64,000 bases of DNA from the NCBI RefSeq assembly GCF_014236795.1, contig NZ_CP049017.1:1466001-1530000 (forward strand), in the 5' to 3' direction. This document shows, in pieces, positions 36,983 to 46,225 of the stretch (positions are counted from its first letter, which is position 1; each line of letters starts with the position of its first letter). This DNA comes from Xanthomonas theicola (lineage in GTDB: Bacteria; Pseudomonadota; Gammaproteobacteria; Xanthomonadales; Xanthomonadaceae). The notes beneath the pieces were generated by a model that was not told where the DNA came from, made no database searches, and saw nothing but the letters and a program-made list of their open reading frames with translations. Position numbers and translations under genes: made by a program.

Positions 36983-37476
36983 CAGAATGCGTCCCTGCCG
37001 GCGTTGAGTTCGGCATCCATCGCATCGGCGCCGCGCGCCGCCGCTTCCAGCGCTTCGCGCAATGCGGTGTCGTCGGCATCGGCGGCAAGCTTGACCACGA
37101 ACACCGCGGTGCCGCCCTGGCGCACCCAGCCGCCGAGGATGTCGGCCTGCGCGTCTTCCAGCAGGCGGTTGGCGACCGCGGCCGGCAGGGTGGCGCCCTG
37201 GGCCTGGTAGGCCGGCGACCAGATCTCGCGGATCCGGTAGCTGCCGAAGGTCTCCACCGGCGAGCGGACGTAGGTCAGCTGCCGGCGCTCGCCGCCCTGT
37301 CCGTGCAGCCCGAACAGCACTTGGTAGTCGCCGTCGGCATCGGCCTGGACGTCGTAGCCCATCGCCTGCAGGCGCTTGCCCAGCGCCAGGTCCGGTTGCG
37401 CAGCCAGCGCCGGCGCGGCGGCGCCGGCCAGCAGCGTGGCGCACAGGACGGCGGTGCGGAAATGGTTGGAATGCAT
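36982..37476 (-). CDS. Periplasmic protein of unknown function
   Basis: 164 residues starting [26 protein letters not shown], a clear signal peptide (a start four codons earlier, MAQRM, is possible). The mature part ([28 protein letters not shown]...[70 protein letters not shown]) has a two-layer alpha/beta look like the YbjN or bacterial sensory-transduction families; I cannot assign it. It is the first gene of the nudix-mnmA-hflD operon and divergent from clpS. Confidence 0.8.
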   Translation of the reverse strand: MHSNHFRTAVLCATLLAGAAAPALAAQPDLALGKRLQAMGYDVQADADGDYQVLFGLHGQGGERRQLTYVRSPVETFGSYRIREIWSPAYQAQGATLPAAVANRLLEDAQADILGGWVRQGGTAVFVVKLAADADDTALREALEAAARGADAMDAELNAGRDAF

Positions 37477-37552
37477 GCGCTGCGCCATCGAAGGAAGGCG
37501 AATTGTGCGGGCAGGACCGGCGATCGTCCAATCCGGGCCGACAGGCGCCGTA

Positions 37553-37558
37553 TATAAT
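37553..37558 (+). promoter_or_regulatory. Consensus -10 box of clpS, leaderless start
   Basis: A perfect TATAAT at 37553-37558. The usual start point seven bases downstream falls on the A of the clpS ATG (37565). No Shine-Dalgarno sequence exists between box and start, so the mRNA is probably leaderless. The -35 region (around 37530) is poor. Confidence 0.6.
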
Positions 37559-37564
37559 CGGCAC

Positions 37565-37885
37565 ATGCCTCGCAAGAATTCCCCAGACCATGACCACGGT
37601 GTATTGGTGGAGACCGGCAAGCCCGAAGTCGCCCGCCCGCCGATGTACCAAGTGCTGTTGCTGAACGACGACTACACTCCGATGGATTTCGTGGTGACCG
37701 TGTTGCAGCAGTTCTTCTCGCTGGACCTGGAAAAAGCCACCCAGGTGATGCTGCACGTGCATACCCGCGGCCGCGGCGTCTGCGGGGTGTACACCCGCGA
37801 GGTGGCTGAATCCAAGGTAGCTCAGGTAAACGAGTTCTCGCGGATGAACCAGCATCCCCTGTTGTGCACCATGGAAAAAGCCTGA
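37565..37885 (+). CDS. clpS: ClpS adaptor of the N-degron pathway
   Basis: 106-residue adaptor that hands proteins with bulky hydrophobic N-termini to ClpAP. Core motifs are present: [27 protein letters not shown] (hydrophobic-pocket residues and the ClpA-binding face) and [22 protein letters not shown]. The N-terminal tail ([25 protein letters not shown]) is flexible. It is followed 123 bases later by clpA. The A/T-rich -10 box directly at the ATG suggests a leaderless transcript. Confidence 0.96.
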   Translation: MPRKNSPDHDHGVLVETGKPEVARPPMYQVLLLNDDYTPMDFVVTVLQQFFSLDLEKATQVMLHVHTRGRGVCGVYTREVAESKVAQVNEFSRMNQHPLLCTMEKA

Positions 37886-38008
37886 TATTGGTAAGCGTCG
37901 GTCGCCGGCTTGCCCGGACTAACGCGGTCTGAACACACTGATCCGATAGGGTTGTGAAAATTCGCAACTCCAGCCGCATATCGTTGGCAACAGACGTCGG
38001 AGTGAACC

Positions 38009-40291
38009 ATGTTCAGCAAAGATCTCGAGCAAACCATCGGCCAGTGCTACAAGCGCGCCAGGGAAGCCCGTCATGAGTTCATGACGGTCGAACACCTGCT
38101 GTTGGCATTGCTCGACAACCCCTCGGCGCAGGCGGTGCTGAAAGCCTGCGGCGCCGATGTCGGGCGCCTGCGCGGCGAACTGGAGCAGGCGATCGAGGCG
38201 TCGGTCTCGCGTCTGGCCGAGGACGACGGCCGCGACACGCAACCCACGCTGGGCTTCCAGCGGGTGCTGCAGCGGGCGGTCTACCACGTGCAATCCTCGG
38301 GCAAGAAGGAAGTCACCGGCGCCAACGTATTGGTCGCGGTCTTCGGCGAAAAGGATTCGCATGCGGTGTATTTCCTGAATCAGCAGGACATCACCCGGCT
38401 CGACATCGTCAACTACCTGTCGCACGGCATCGCCAAGCTGGGCGAGGAGGGCGAGAGCCCGGCGCCGGCCGATGGCGAATCCAAGAGCGAGGCCGGCGAG
38501 GGCGAAGCCAAGGGCGACGCCTTGGCCGAGTACGCCAGCAACCTGAACGAGCAAGCGCGCAACGGCCGCATCGACCCGCTGGTCGGGCGCGCCGACGAGA
38601 TCGAGCGCACCATCCAGGTGCTGTGCCGCCGGCGCAAGAACAACCCGCTGTACGTCGGCGAGGCCGGCGTCGGCAAGACCGCGATCGCCGAGGGCCTGGC
38701 CAAGCGCATCGTCGAGGGCAGCGTCCCCGAGGTACTGGCCGATGCGGTGATCTACTCGCTGGACCTGGGCGCGCTGGTCGCCGGCACCAAGTACCGCGGC
38801 GACTTCGAGAAGCGCCTGAAGGGCGTACTGACCGCGCTGAAGAAGGTGCCCAACGCGGTGCTGTTCATCGACGAGATCCACACCATCATCGGCGCCGGCT
38901 CGGCCTCGGGCGGGACCATGGACGCCTCCAACCTGATCAAGCCGGCGCTGGCCTCGGGCGACCTGCGCTGCATCGGCTCGACCACGTTCCAGGAATACCG
39001 CGGCATCTTCGAGAAGGACCGCGCGCTGGCGCGGCGCTTCCAGAAGATCGACATCGTCGAGCCCACCGTGGGCGAGACCTTCGAGATCCTGCAGGGGCTC
39101 AAGCCCAAATACGAGGCGCACCACGGCGTGACCTACGCCGACGATGCGCTGCAGGCGGCGGTGGACCTGTCGGTCAAGCACATCGGCGACCGCCTGCTGC
39201 CGGACAAGGCCATCGACGTGATGGACGAGGCCGGCGCCCGCCAGCGCCTGCTGCCTGAGGGCGTGCGCAAGCAACTGATCGACATCGAGGAGATCGAGAC
39301 CATCGTCGCCAAGATGGCGCGGATCCCGGCCAAGCAGGTCAGCGCCACCGACAAGGACGTGCTGCAGCACCTGGAGCGCAACCTGAAGATGGTGATCTTC
39401 GGCCAGGATCCGGCGATCGAGACGCTGGCGTCGTCGATCAAGCTGGCGCGTTCGGGCCTGGCCAACCCGGAGAAGCCGATCGGCAACTTTCTGTTCGCCG
39501 GCCCCACCGGCGTGGGCAAGACCGAGGTGACCAAGCAGTTGGCGCTGCAGCTGGGCATCGAGTTGGTGCGCTTCGACATGTCCGAGTACATGGAGCCGCA
39601 TTCGATCAGCCGCCTGATCGGCGCGCCTCCGGGCTACGTCGGCTTCGACCAGGGCGGCCTGCTGACCGAGAAGATCGTCAAGACCCCGCACTGCGTGCTG
39701 CTGCTGGACGAGGTCGAGAAGGCGCATCCGGACATCTTCAACATCCTGTTGCAGGTCATGGACCGCGGCGTGCTGACCGACACCAACGGACGCGAGGCCA
39801 ACTTCAAGAACGTGATCCTGGTGATGACCACCAATGCCGGCGCCACCCAGGCGTCGCGGCGTTCGATCGGCTTCACCCAGCAGGACCATTCCACCGATGC
39901 GATGGAGGTCATCCGCCGCAGCTTCACCCCGGAGTTCCGCAACCGCCTGGATGCGGTGGTGCAGTTCCAGCCGCTGGCGTTCAGCCACATCCTGCGCGTG
40001 GTCGACAAGTTCGTCATCGAGCTGGAGATGCTGCTGCAGGAGAAGCACGTGTCGCTGTCGGCCACGCCGACCGCGCGCGACTGGCTGGCTCAGCACGGCT
40101 TCGACCCGCTGATGGGTGCGCGGCCGATGGCGCGGGTGATCCAGGACAAGGTCAAGCGCCTGCTGGCCGACGAACTGCTGTTCGGCAAGCTGGTCGGCGG
40201 CGGTCGCGTCACCATCGACGTCAGCAATGGCGAGCTGGTGGTGGATGCCCAGGCCGAGCCGGAGCGCCTGCTGCCGGCGACGGTGGAGTGA
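38009..40291 (+). CDS. clpA: ClpA, AAA+ unfoldase of ClpAP
   Basis: 760 residues. N-domain (MFSKDLEQTIGQCYKRAREARHEFMTVEHLLLALL), first ATPase module with Walker A GEAGVGKT near residue 217 and Walker B VLFIDEIHTIIGAGSASGG, then a second module with Walker A GPTGVGKT near 498 and the pore loop GYVGFDQGG. It lacks the long middle coiled coil of ClpB, which fixes the name. It unfolds ClpS-delivered and other substrates into ClpP. The start has CGGAG. An imperfect palindrome, GTTGTGAAAATTCGCAAC (37951-37968), lies between clpS and clpA. Confidence 0.97.
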   Translation: MFSKDLEQTIGQCYKRAREARHEFMTVEHLLLALLDNPSAQAVLKACGADVGRLRGELEQAIEASVSRLAEDDGRDTQPTLGFQRVLQRAVYHVQSSGKKEVTGANVLVAVFGEKDSHAVYFLNQQDITRLDIVNYLSHGIAKLGEEGESPAPADGESKSEAGEGEAKGDALAEYASNLNEQARNGRIDPLVGRADEIERTIQVLCRRRKNNPLYVGEAGVGKTAIAEGLAKRIVEGSVPEVLADAVIYSLDLGALVAGTKYRGDFEKRLKGVLTALKKVPNAVLFIDEIHTIIGAGSASGGTMDASNLIKPALASGDLRCIGSTTFQEYRGIFEKDRALARRFQKIDIVEPTVGETFEILQGLKPKYEAHHGVTYADDALQAAVDLSVKHIGDRLLPDKAIDVMDEAGARQRLLPEGVRKQLIDIEEIETIVAKMARIPAKQVSATDKDVLQHLERNLKMVIFGQDPAIETLASSIKLARSGLANPEKPIGNFLFAGPTGVGKTEVTKQLALQLGIELVRFDMSEYMEPHSISRLIGAPPGYVGFDQGGLLTEKIVKTPHCVLLLDEVEKAHPDIFNILLQVMDRGVLTDTNGREANFKNVILVMTTNAGATQASRRSIGFTQQDHSTDAMEVIRRSFTPEFRNRLDAVVQFQPLAFSHILRVVDKFVIELEMLLQEKHVSLSATPTARDWLAQHGFDPLMGARPMARVIQDKVKRLLADELLFGKLVGGGRVTIDVSNGELVVDAQAEPERLLPATVE

Positions 40292-40327
40292 GGCGGCGCG
40301 GGAGGTGGACGCCGCCCACACGGCAAA

Positions 40328-40357
40328 AGGCGGCTGCAGCACCAACTGCAGTCGCCT
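40328..40357 (+). terminator. Hairpin after clpA
   Basis: AGGCGGCTGCAG (40328-40339) pairs with CTGCAGTCGCCT (40346-40357), with one mismatch and a six-base loop, 36 bases after the clpA stop. No T-run; a second, better terminator follows at 40388. Confidence 0.5.
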
Positions 40358-40387
40358 GGCGATGTCACCGATGCAGAAACAAGACGC

Positions 40388-40409
40388 GCGGCCGCCGGCC
40401 GCTTTTTTT
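40388..40409 (+). terminator. Intrinsic terminator downstream of clpA
   Basis: GCGGCC-GCC-GGCCGC followed immediately by seven T (40403-40409), a classical rho-independent terminator on the plus strand. Confidence 0.9.
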
Positions 40410-40539
40410 CAGGCTCATCGCGGATTCGCGTGGGTGCTTTCGCGGGGTTGAACTCGCCTTGGTCCTTGGAAACAAGCGCTTTTCTGCGCTGTGCCGGAGG
40501 GCGCATCCCGCCCTGACTTGCCGAACTGGGTGAACGCAG

Positions 40540-41549
40540 AAGACCGGCCGCACCCTGCGCGATCTGTTGTGCTTCCCCGGCTTTGTGGCGCTGGCCACGC
40601 GGCGGGGTGTGTTCGGCGATCCGAAGGTTCGGATCGTGACCCTGCGGCGCCAAAAAAACGGCTGTGTGTTCCCACCGCGGGCATCGCTGTCGCAACCGCT
40701 ATGACACGCGCCTGTGCCGTGCCCGCGACCTGCCGGCGGCCGGCGGGTGCGTGTTCGTGGAGTTCGAGCGTGGGCCGGGTCCCATGCCCGGGGTGCGGCG
40801 GCGTGCACGTAGAGCGGCTGGACGGGCTGGCGATGAACCCGCGCCATACCGAGCGCTTTGCCCTGCACGTGGGCAAGCTGTGCCCACGCATGACGAACAA
40901 GGCGGTGGCCGAGGTGGAGCGGCTTCACGGCAGGACGGTCCATGTGGCGGCCGTTCCGCACTTGGGTGGGCAAGAACGCCGCCAAGGCGGCCATCGTGTT
41001 CGACAAGTTCCCCATCCTGCCCCGCCTGTCCGACGCCCTTGGCCGGGTCAGGCGCCAGCAGTACAAGCGCCTGCAGGGCAAGGATCGCGCCTCTCTCAAG
41101 GGCCAGCGCTGCACCCGGCTGTCCCACCGCCAGCACCTGGCCCTGGACGGCCGCCAGGCACTGAAAAGCGGCTGGCCGCCGACCAGCGCCTGAACACCGC
41201 CTCCTTGCTCAAGGCGTCGTTCGGCCAGCTCTGGAGCTATCGCACCGAACGCGGCGCCGGGCCTTCTTCGAGCGCTGCAAGCAGCGCCTGCGCAGGCAGC
41301 GGCTGGCGCCGTCCCAGCGGTTCGTGAAGAGGATCGGGCGGCACTGGGACGGCATCGCCGCCTACTGCCATCCCGATCACAAGATCGGCCGCGGCCGGGT
41401 GGAAGGCCTAAACAACAAGATCCGGGTCATCCCGCGCAGTGCCTATGGCGACCGCGATCAGGACGATCTCAGGCTCAAGATCATCGCCAGCGTCCTGCCG
41501 CCGCTACCCGAAAACGCCCGTTTGACCCACACTGATCCGCGAAGACCCC
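40540..41549 (+). pseudogene. ISL3-family transposase, heavily decayed
   Basis: Pieces of one ISL3 transposase in several frames: the zinc-finger region VPCPGCGGVHVERLDGLAMNPRHTERFALHVGKLC, RMTNKAVAEVERLHG, then, after a deletion of the first catalytic region, MWRPFRTWVGKNAAKAAIVFDKFPILPRLSDALGRVR...KGQRCTRLSHRQHLALDGRQALK, LNTASLLKASFGQLW, and IGRHWDGIAAYCHPDHKIGRGRVEGLNNKIRVIPRSAYGDRDQDDLRLKI. The domain with IGIDE is missing and frames change at least four times. The last 254 bases (41296-41549) recur at 43273-43527. Confidence 0.75.
41296..41549 (+). repeat. Direct repeat, copy 1 (ISL3 3' part)
   Basis: Starts GGCAGCGGCTGGCGCCGTCC and ends near CGCGAAGACCC. It differs from copy 2 (43273-43527) at only a handful of positions by eye. 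The two copies are in the same orientation, 1.7 kb apart, and enclose the trypsin-like protease gene. Confidence 0.9.
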
Positions 41550-41788
41550 AATTTCGGGATGCTGGCGATGGTAGAGGAAGCAGAGCCCATCAACCTCCCT
41601 ACCGGTGGCGGATATTTGTTTCCGTAAATCTCCTGTTATCTGGACGATAAAAAATAATTCAGACGCTTCTACCAGCGCCGCGAGCACGTGACGATTGATG
41701 GCGATTGACGCTGAATTCAGCGCCAACAAAAATAAAACGAGGTCGCACCACCACACGTCGCAAGCAGACCATGGAGAAGGAGATGATG

Positions 41789-43099
41789 ATGATGATGCGT
41801 TCATTGCTGTTGGCCGTTGGCTTCGCCACCATGGCCCCCGCCATTGCCCAGGTCCAGGCGCCCGTTCCACAGGACCAGCTGGAAGCGGCGGCCAAGGGAT
41901 ACGCCAAGGACAACCAGGTTGATGAAAAGGAAGCCGGCCGCCGGCTGCAGCTCAAGCAACTGGCGCGCCCCGAGATCGAAGTGTTCGAGTCGCAATACGC
42001 GGATCGGCTCGATACCTCGTACTGGGACGACCGCAGAGATGGATTCAAGCTGATCCTGCGCCTCAAGCGCGGCCCGCTGCCCGCCATCAAGCAAGTGACC
42101 ACCGCGCATGGCGCGATTCCGGTGGAGTTCTCGCTGGTGTCGGGAAAGACGCTGGACGAAATCAGCGCCATCCTCACCGCCCAGGATGGGCGCCTGCGTG
42201 AACTCGTGCCAGGCATGCAGGGCACGGGCATCGACGAAGTACACAGCGCGATCGTGCTTTACGTCCTTGCGCCCTCCGACGATCGCAGTGCCTACGAGGC
42301 GGAAACGGATTCCCTGAGCCGCGAGCTTGGAGCGCCCGTCACGTTCAAGTTCCTGCGGGGTCCGGTGGAATCCACACCGCCGGAAGAAGCCGCTGATGCG
42401 CCGTCGTCCGGGCCGGCGCGGTCCGGCGATGCGGGCGCCGCTGCGGAACCCCTTGCGCCCTACGTGCAAGGCGGACCGCCGCTCCTCAACCTCGAAAACG
42501 AACACCAATGCACGGGCGGCTTCATCGTGCGGAACAAGGACAACACCAAGTGGGGCATCCTCACCGCTGCCCACTGCGGCAAGAAGCTGATGTACGGCAA
42601 CTGGTCGGATGCGGGCAGTGGGCAGCAGGTCACGGCCAAGCTCACGCATGAAGCACAGCTTTTCGATGCAACGCACGACCTGGCCTGGCACTCCTTCCCC
42701 GTCGTCGGGTATCGGCCGCTCGGCGAAATTTTCGCGCGCGACACATGCGCGCAATGCGGTGTCGTGATCCTTTCCACGGCGGCTCCCAAGGCAGGGGATC
42801 GCGTATGCCATCGCGGCCTGCAGACCGGCTGGTCCTGCGGCGTGGTATCGGGTACCACCTACAGCTTCGGCAAGAACGACTGCAACGGAAAAGTCTGCGA
42901 TCCCCGTGCCTACAAGGTCGCCGTGGGGGAGGAACTGGCCTGCTTTGGGGGCGACAGCGGCGGCCCGGTCCACTACGGGAACACGGCCTTCGGCATCGTC
43001 AAGAGTGCGGCATATGCGGGTGTCGAGCCCGGAAAATGCGACGCGCTGGTCTTCAGCCCGATCGGCAAGATCGTGGACCTGGGACTGCGGCTGTACTGA
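41789..43099 (+). CDS. Secreted trypsin/chymotrypsin-fold (S1-like) serine protease
   Basis: 436 residues from the ATG at 41789. Signal peptide MRSLLLAVGFATMAPAIAQ, an approximately 220-residue N-terminal region with repeated acidic/helical character (probably a propeptide), a Pro/Ala/Ser linker near 200-230, then the protease domain. The triad is His262 in LTAAHC, Asp297 in ATHDLAWHSF and Ser390 in FGGDSGGPV. Many Cys (CAQCG, VCHRG, WSCG, NDCNGKVCD, LACFGG, KCD) suggest disulfides. The start region has five tandem ATG codons (41783-41797) after AAGGAG; the third or fourth has the best spacing. It is bracketed by ISL3 direct repeats, with an A/T-rich upstream region, so it is probably acquired. 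Confidence 0.85.
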   Translation: MMMRSLLLAVGFATMAPAIAQVQAPVPQDQLEAAAKGYAKDNQVDEKEAGRRLQLKQLARPEIEVFESQYADRLDTSYWDDRRDGFKLILRLKRGPLPAIKQVTTAHGAIPVEFSLVSGKTLDEISAILTAQDGRLRELVPGMQGTGIDEVHSAIVLYVLAPSDDRSAYEAETDSLSRELGAPVTFKFLRGPVESTPPEEAADAPSSGPARSGDAGAAAEPLAPYVQGGPPLLNLENEHQCTGGFIVRNKDNTKWGILTAAHCGKKLMYGNWSDAGSGQQVTAKLTHEAQLFDATHDLAWHSFPVVGYRPLGEIFARDTCAQCGVVILSTAAPKAGDRVCHRGLQTGWSCGVVSGTTYSFGKNDCNGKVCDPRAYKVAVGEELACFGGDSGGPVHYGNTAFGIVKSAAYAGVEPGKCDALVFSPIGKIVDLGLRLY

Positions 43100-43119
43100 T
43101 CGTCCGAGCGCCATGCATC

Positions 43120-43272
43120 ACCCCACCGACGGCCCGCGCTGCCGCCCGGCCGGCTGACGTGCCCAACCGCACCGCGCTTGAACTGCGCACTGAACTTCCT
43201 TCGCTTCGTCATGAACACGCCTGCTGCCTCTATCGGCTTTCTTGTCAGTGTCCGTGAAATCGGGGGGAACCC
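43120..43272 (-). mobile_element. IS3-family left-end and orfA fragment
   Basis: On the minus strand, an IS3 end (CCCCCGATTTCACGGACACT) is followed by an OrfA start at 43212: MTKRRKFSAQFKRGAVGHVSRPGGSAG, the usual MKKRRKFSAEFKREAV beginning. It ends after about 30 codons next to the protease stop, and its outer end joins ISL3 repeat copy 2. Confidence 0.7.
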
Positions 43273-43527
43273 GGCAGCGGCTGGCGCCGTCCCAGCGGTT
43301 CGTGAAGAGGATCGGGCGGCACTGGGACGGCATCGCCGCCTACTGCCATCCCGATCACAAGATCGGCCGCGGCCGGGTGGAAGGCCTGAACAACAAGATC
43401 CGGGGCATCCCGCACAGTGCCTATGGCGACCGCGATCAGGACGATCTCAGGCTCACGAACATCGCCAGCGTCCTGCCGCCGCTACCCGAAAACGCCCGTT
43501 CGCACCCACACCGATCCGCGAAGACCC
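43273..43527 (+). repeat. Direct repeat, copy 2 (ISL3 3' part)
   Basis: Second copy of the ISL3 transposase end: RQRLAPSQRFVKRIGRHWDGIAAYC...VEGLNNKIRGIPHSAYGDRDQDDLRLTNIASVLPPLPENAR. Copies 1 and 2 are nearly identical, so the duplication is recent relative to the decay of the element. It ends 26 bases before the infA stop codon. Confidence 0.9.
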
Positions 43528-43552
43528 GTTTTTCACGACCGCTGCGGGGCGG

Positions 43553-43771
43553 TCACTTCATGCGGTAGGTGATGCGGCCCTTGGTCAGGTCGTACGGGGT
43601 CATCTCGACCTTCACCCGGTCGCCGGTCAGGATGCGGATGTAGTTCTTGCGCATGCGGCCGGAGATGTGGGCGATGATCTCGTGCCCATTTTCCAGCTTG
43701 ACCCGGAAGGTGGTATTGGGCAACGTCTCGCTGACGGTGCCTTCGAATTCGATGGAGTCGTCTTTCGACAT
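43553..43771 (-). CDS. infA: Translation initiation factor IF-1
   Basis: 72 residues, the exact family length: [72 protein letters not shown], a single OB-fold that binds the ribosomal A site with IF-2 and IF-3. It lies upstream of an ISL3 fragment that may have replaced its original downstream sequence. A GACCGC/GCGGTC hairpin overlaps its stop. Confidence 0.98.
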   Translation of the reverse strand: MSKDDSIEFEGTVSETLPNTTFRVKLENGHEIIAHISGRMRKNYIRILTGDRVKVEMTPYDLTKGRITYRMK

Positions 43772-43865
43772 GTAATCCTGTGCGATTTCGCGTGCGGCCA
43801 AAGGCCTTAAGAGCGGGGATTTTACCCGCCTCGGCCGCTGCATGCAAAGTTTGTGTTAATGCCGC

Positions 43866-44603
43866 TCAGTCCCGGCCCAGTTCCGCGGCCGCCAGTTCGC
43901 CGAACAACGGCGTCCACGGCCCGGCCGGCGTGGCCTCGGCGACCAGTGCGGCGACCGCGCCGAGGAAGTGGGCGCGCGGCCAGCGCTCGGCGCCCAGGCT
44001 CAGCAGGTGGTCGTTCTCGACCTGGGCATCGATCAGCGGCCATCCCCATTGGCGCAAACGCCGCGCCAGCGCCGCCAGCGCGACCTTGGAACCGCCGCTG
44101 CGCGCGCTGAACATGCTCTCGCCGAAGAACATGCGCCCGCGCGCCACGCCGTAGATGCCGCCGACCAGCGTCTGGCCGTCGAACACCTCCACCGAATGCG
44201 CATGTCCGGCGCGGTGCAGGGCGACATAAGCGGCGGCCATCTCGGCGCTGATCCAGGTGCCGTCCTGGCCGCGGCGCGGCGCCTGCGCGCAGGCCTCGAT
44301 CACCCGCGCGAACGCGGTGTCGGCGCGGACCCGCCAGGGCGAGCGGCGCAGCGCGCGGCGGAAGCGCGAGGACAGGCGTACCGCCTCGCTGCGGAAGACG
44401 GTACGCGGGTCCGGACTCCACCACAGGATCGGCTGGCCGGCCGAGTACCACGGGAAGATGCCGTGCGCATAGGCATTGAGCAGGCGCGTCGGCGACAGGT
44501 CGCCGCCGATCGCGAGCAGGCCGTCGGGGTCGCGCAGCGCGCCTGCCGGCGGGGGGAACGGGGCGGTCGGATCGGCCGGGAGCAGGGCGGGAAGTCGGCG
44601 CAT
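43866..44603 (-). CDS. aat: Leucyl/phenylalanyl-tRNA-protein transferase
   Basis: 245 residues. Attaches Leu or Phe to proteins with N-terminal Arg or Lys, making ClpS substrates. Seen: PDGLLAIGGDLSPTRLLNAYAHGIFPWY, PILWWSPDPRTVF, then TWISAEMAAAYVALHRAGHAHSVEVFDGQTLVGGIYGVARGRMFFGESMFSARSGGSKVAL. It sits directly upstream of infA, as in many proteobacteria (aat-infA-clpA cluster), completing the pathway with clpS and clpA in this window. The start at 44603 gives MRRLPALLPAD. Confidence 0.96.
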   Translation of the reverse strand: MRRLPALLPADPTAPFPPPAGALRDPDGLLAIGGDLSPTRLLNAYAHGIFPWYSAGQPILWWSPDPRTVFRSEAVRLSSRFRRALRRSPWRVRADTAFARVIEACAQAPRRGQDGTWISAEMAAAYVALHRAGHAHSVEVFDGQTLVGGIYGVARGRMFFGESMFSARSGGSKVALAALARRLRQWGWPLIDAQVENDHLLSLGAERWPRAHFLGAVAALVAEATPAGPWTPLFGELAAAELGRD

Positions 44604-44638
44604 CGGGCGCAGCGTAGCCGATCGGGCGAGGGTCGGAC

Positions 44639-45760
44639 TCAGCCGTGGCGGAACGGCGAATGCCGCAGCAGCGCCGCCGCATGCCGGCGCACTGCCGCGT
44701 TTTCCTCCGCACACCAGTCCGCGAGCGGGGCGCGGAAACCGGGATCGGCGATCCAGTGGCGGCTGCGCACCAGGCGCGGCAGGAAGCCGCGGGCGATCTT
44801 GTGCGCGCCCTGCGCACCAGGCTCGAAGCGGGTCAGGCCTTCGCGCAGGCAGTAGTCGATGCCCTGGTAATAGCAGGTCTCGAAATGCAGGCCGGGCAGG
44901 TTGTCGCCGCCCCAATAGCGTCCGTACAGGGTCTCGCCGCCGCGCAGGCAGAGCGCGCCCGCGACCGGAACGTCATCCAAGACCGCCATGAATATCAATA
45001 AATTGTGCGGCATTTCTCGCGCAAGATGCGAGAAGAAATCCGGGGTCAGCGCCGGCGAATTGCCGTAGTCGTCGAAGGTGCGCAGATAGAAGCCGTACAT
45101 CGCCTGCAGGTCGGCGGCGCTGGCCTCCTCGCCGTGCACGATGCGGAAGCCGATGCCGGCGCGCTGCACCTTGGCCCGCTCCTGGCGGATGTTCTTGCGC
45201 CGCTTGTGGTCCATTGCCGCCAGGTAGGACTCGAAATCGGTCCAGCCGACGTCGTTGTGCCACTGGTACTGCACGTCGCTGCGCGGCAGCCAATCGTCGC
45301 CGAACGCAGCGTCTTCGGCGGCAGTGTGGAAGTTCACATGCGCCGAGGACAGTCCGTTGGCTTCGGTCAGCGCCTGCATCGCCGCGAGCAGCGCCCGGCG
45401 CCCGGCGCCGTCGCGCGCCAGCAGCCGCGGCCCGGTCATCGGCGAATACGGCACCGCGCACAGCCATTTCGGGAAGTAGTCCTGCCCATAGCGCGCGTAG
45501 GCGTGCGCCCAGGCATGGTCGAACACGAATTCGCCGTGCGAGTTGGTCTTCAGGTAGCCGGGCGCGGCGGCGACCAGGATCGCGCCCTCCCAGAGGGTCA
45601 GATGCAGCGGATTCCAGCCCCAGTCCGGACGCAGGCAGCCGGTCTGCTCCAGCCCGGACAGGAAGGCATGGCCGACGAAAGGGTTGCGGCCATCGTGAAG
45701 GGCATCCCAATCCGCTGCGGGTATGCGAGAGAGCGAAGGCATCAGGCGTACGTCCGGCAT
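44639..45760 (-). CDS. FemAB/GNAT-like DUF482 protein
   Basis: 373 residues of the DUF482 (peptidogalycan biosynthesis / FemAB-like GNAT) family. Marks: WDALHDGRNPFVGHAFLSGLEQTG, YARYGQDYFPKWLCAVPYSPMTGPRLL, SSAHVNFHT, HNDVGWTDFESYLAAMDHKRRKNIRQERAKV, and LHFETCYYQGIDYCLREGLTRFEPGAQGAHKIARGFLP. The acceptor is unknown; the name is by fold. The start at 45760 (MPDVRLMPSL) is chosen because upstream sequence has no family similarity; it is 73 bases from the divergent merR. It ends 35 bases before aat and may be co-transcribed. Confidence 0.88.
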   Translation of the reverse strand: MPDVRLMPSLSRIPAADWDALHDGRNPFVGHAFLSGLEQTGCLRPDWGWNPLHLTLWEGAILVAAAPGYLKTNSHGEFVFDHAWAHAYARYGQDYFPKWLCAVPYSPMTGPRLLARDGAGRRALLAAMQALTEANGLSSAHVNFHTAAEDAAFGDDWLPRSDVQYQWHNDVGWTDFESYLAAMDHKRRKNIRQERAKVQRAGIGFRIVHGEEASAADLQAMYGFYLRTFDDYGNSPALTPDFFSHLAREMPHNLLIFMAVLDDVPVAGALCLRGGETLYGRYWGGDNLPGLHFETCYYQGIDYCLREGLTRFEPGAQGAHKIARGFLPRLVRSRHWIADPGFRAPLADWCAEENAAVRRHAAALLRHSPFRHG

Positions 45761-45796
45761 GCGCACAGGGTAGCCCATCGCCCAGGCCGCGGGCGC

Positions 45797-45827
45797 TTGA
45801 CTTCGAGCGTGCTCGAAGCGGTACGGT
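45797..45827 (+). promoter_or_regulatory. MerR-type promoter with 19-bp spacer and dyad operator
   Basis: -35 TTGACT (45797-45802), 19-bp spacer, -10 TACGGT (45822-45827). The perfect 18-bp palindrome CTTCGAGCGTGCTCGAAG (45801-45818) lies in the spacer, the exact layout that MerR regulators twist to activate. The predicted start point (45834) is the A of the merR ATG, so the transcript may be leaderless. Confidence 0.75.
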
Positions 45828-45833
45828 CGCCGC

Positions 45834-46225
45834 ATGAAGACCTATGCCATCTCCGAAGTGGCCGCACGGCTCGGCCTGAGTGCGCATGCGCTGCGCTACT
45901 ACGAGCGCGCCGGGTTGCTGGACCCGGTGACCAGGGTCGCAGGCCGGCGGCGCTATGCCGAGACCGACCTTGCCTGGATCCGCTTCATCCAGCGGTTGCG
46001 CGCCACCGGTATGCCGATGCGGCAGATCGGCGGCTACGCGCAACTGCGCCGGCAGGGCGAGGCCAGCGTGGATGCGCGCCTGGCCTTGCTGCAGGAGCAC
46101 CTGCAGCGACTGGCCGTGCGCGAGAGCGAGCTGGTCGCACATCGTGCCGCGCTGACGGAAAAGATCGAGGTCTACCGGCGGATGCAGCGCTCCGCCGTCA
46201 GCAATTCTGGAAAAGGAGAACGCAA

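Noticed and set aside
37919..40345. Very long open frame antisense to clpA
   Set aside because: Mirror frame of a GC-rich gene; composition rich in Arg, Gln, His and Leu without any domain, and clpA on the other strand is certain.
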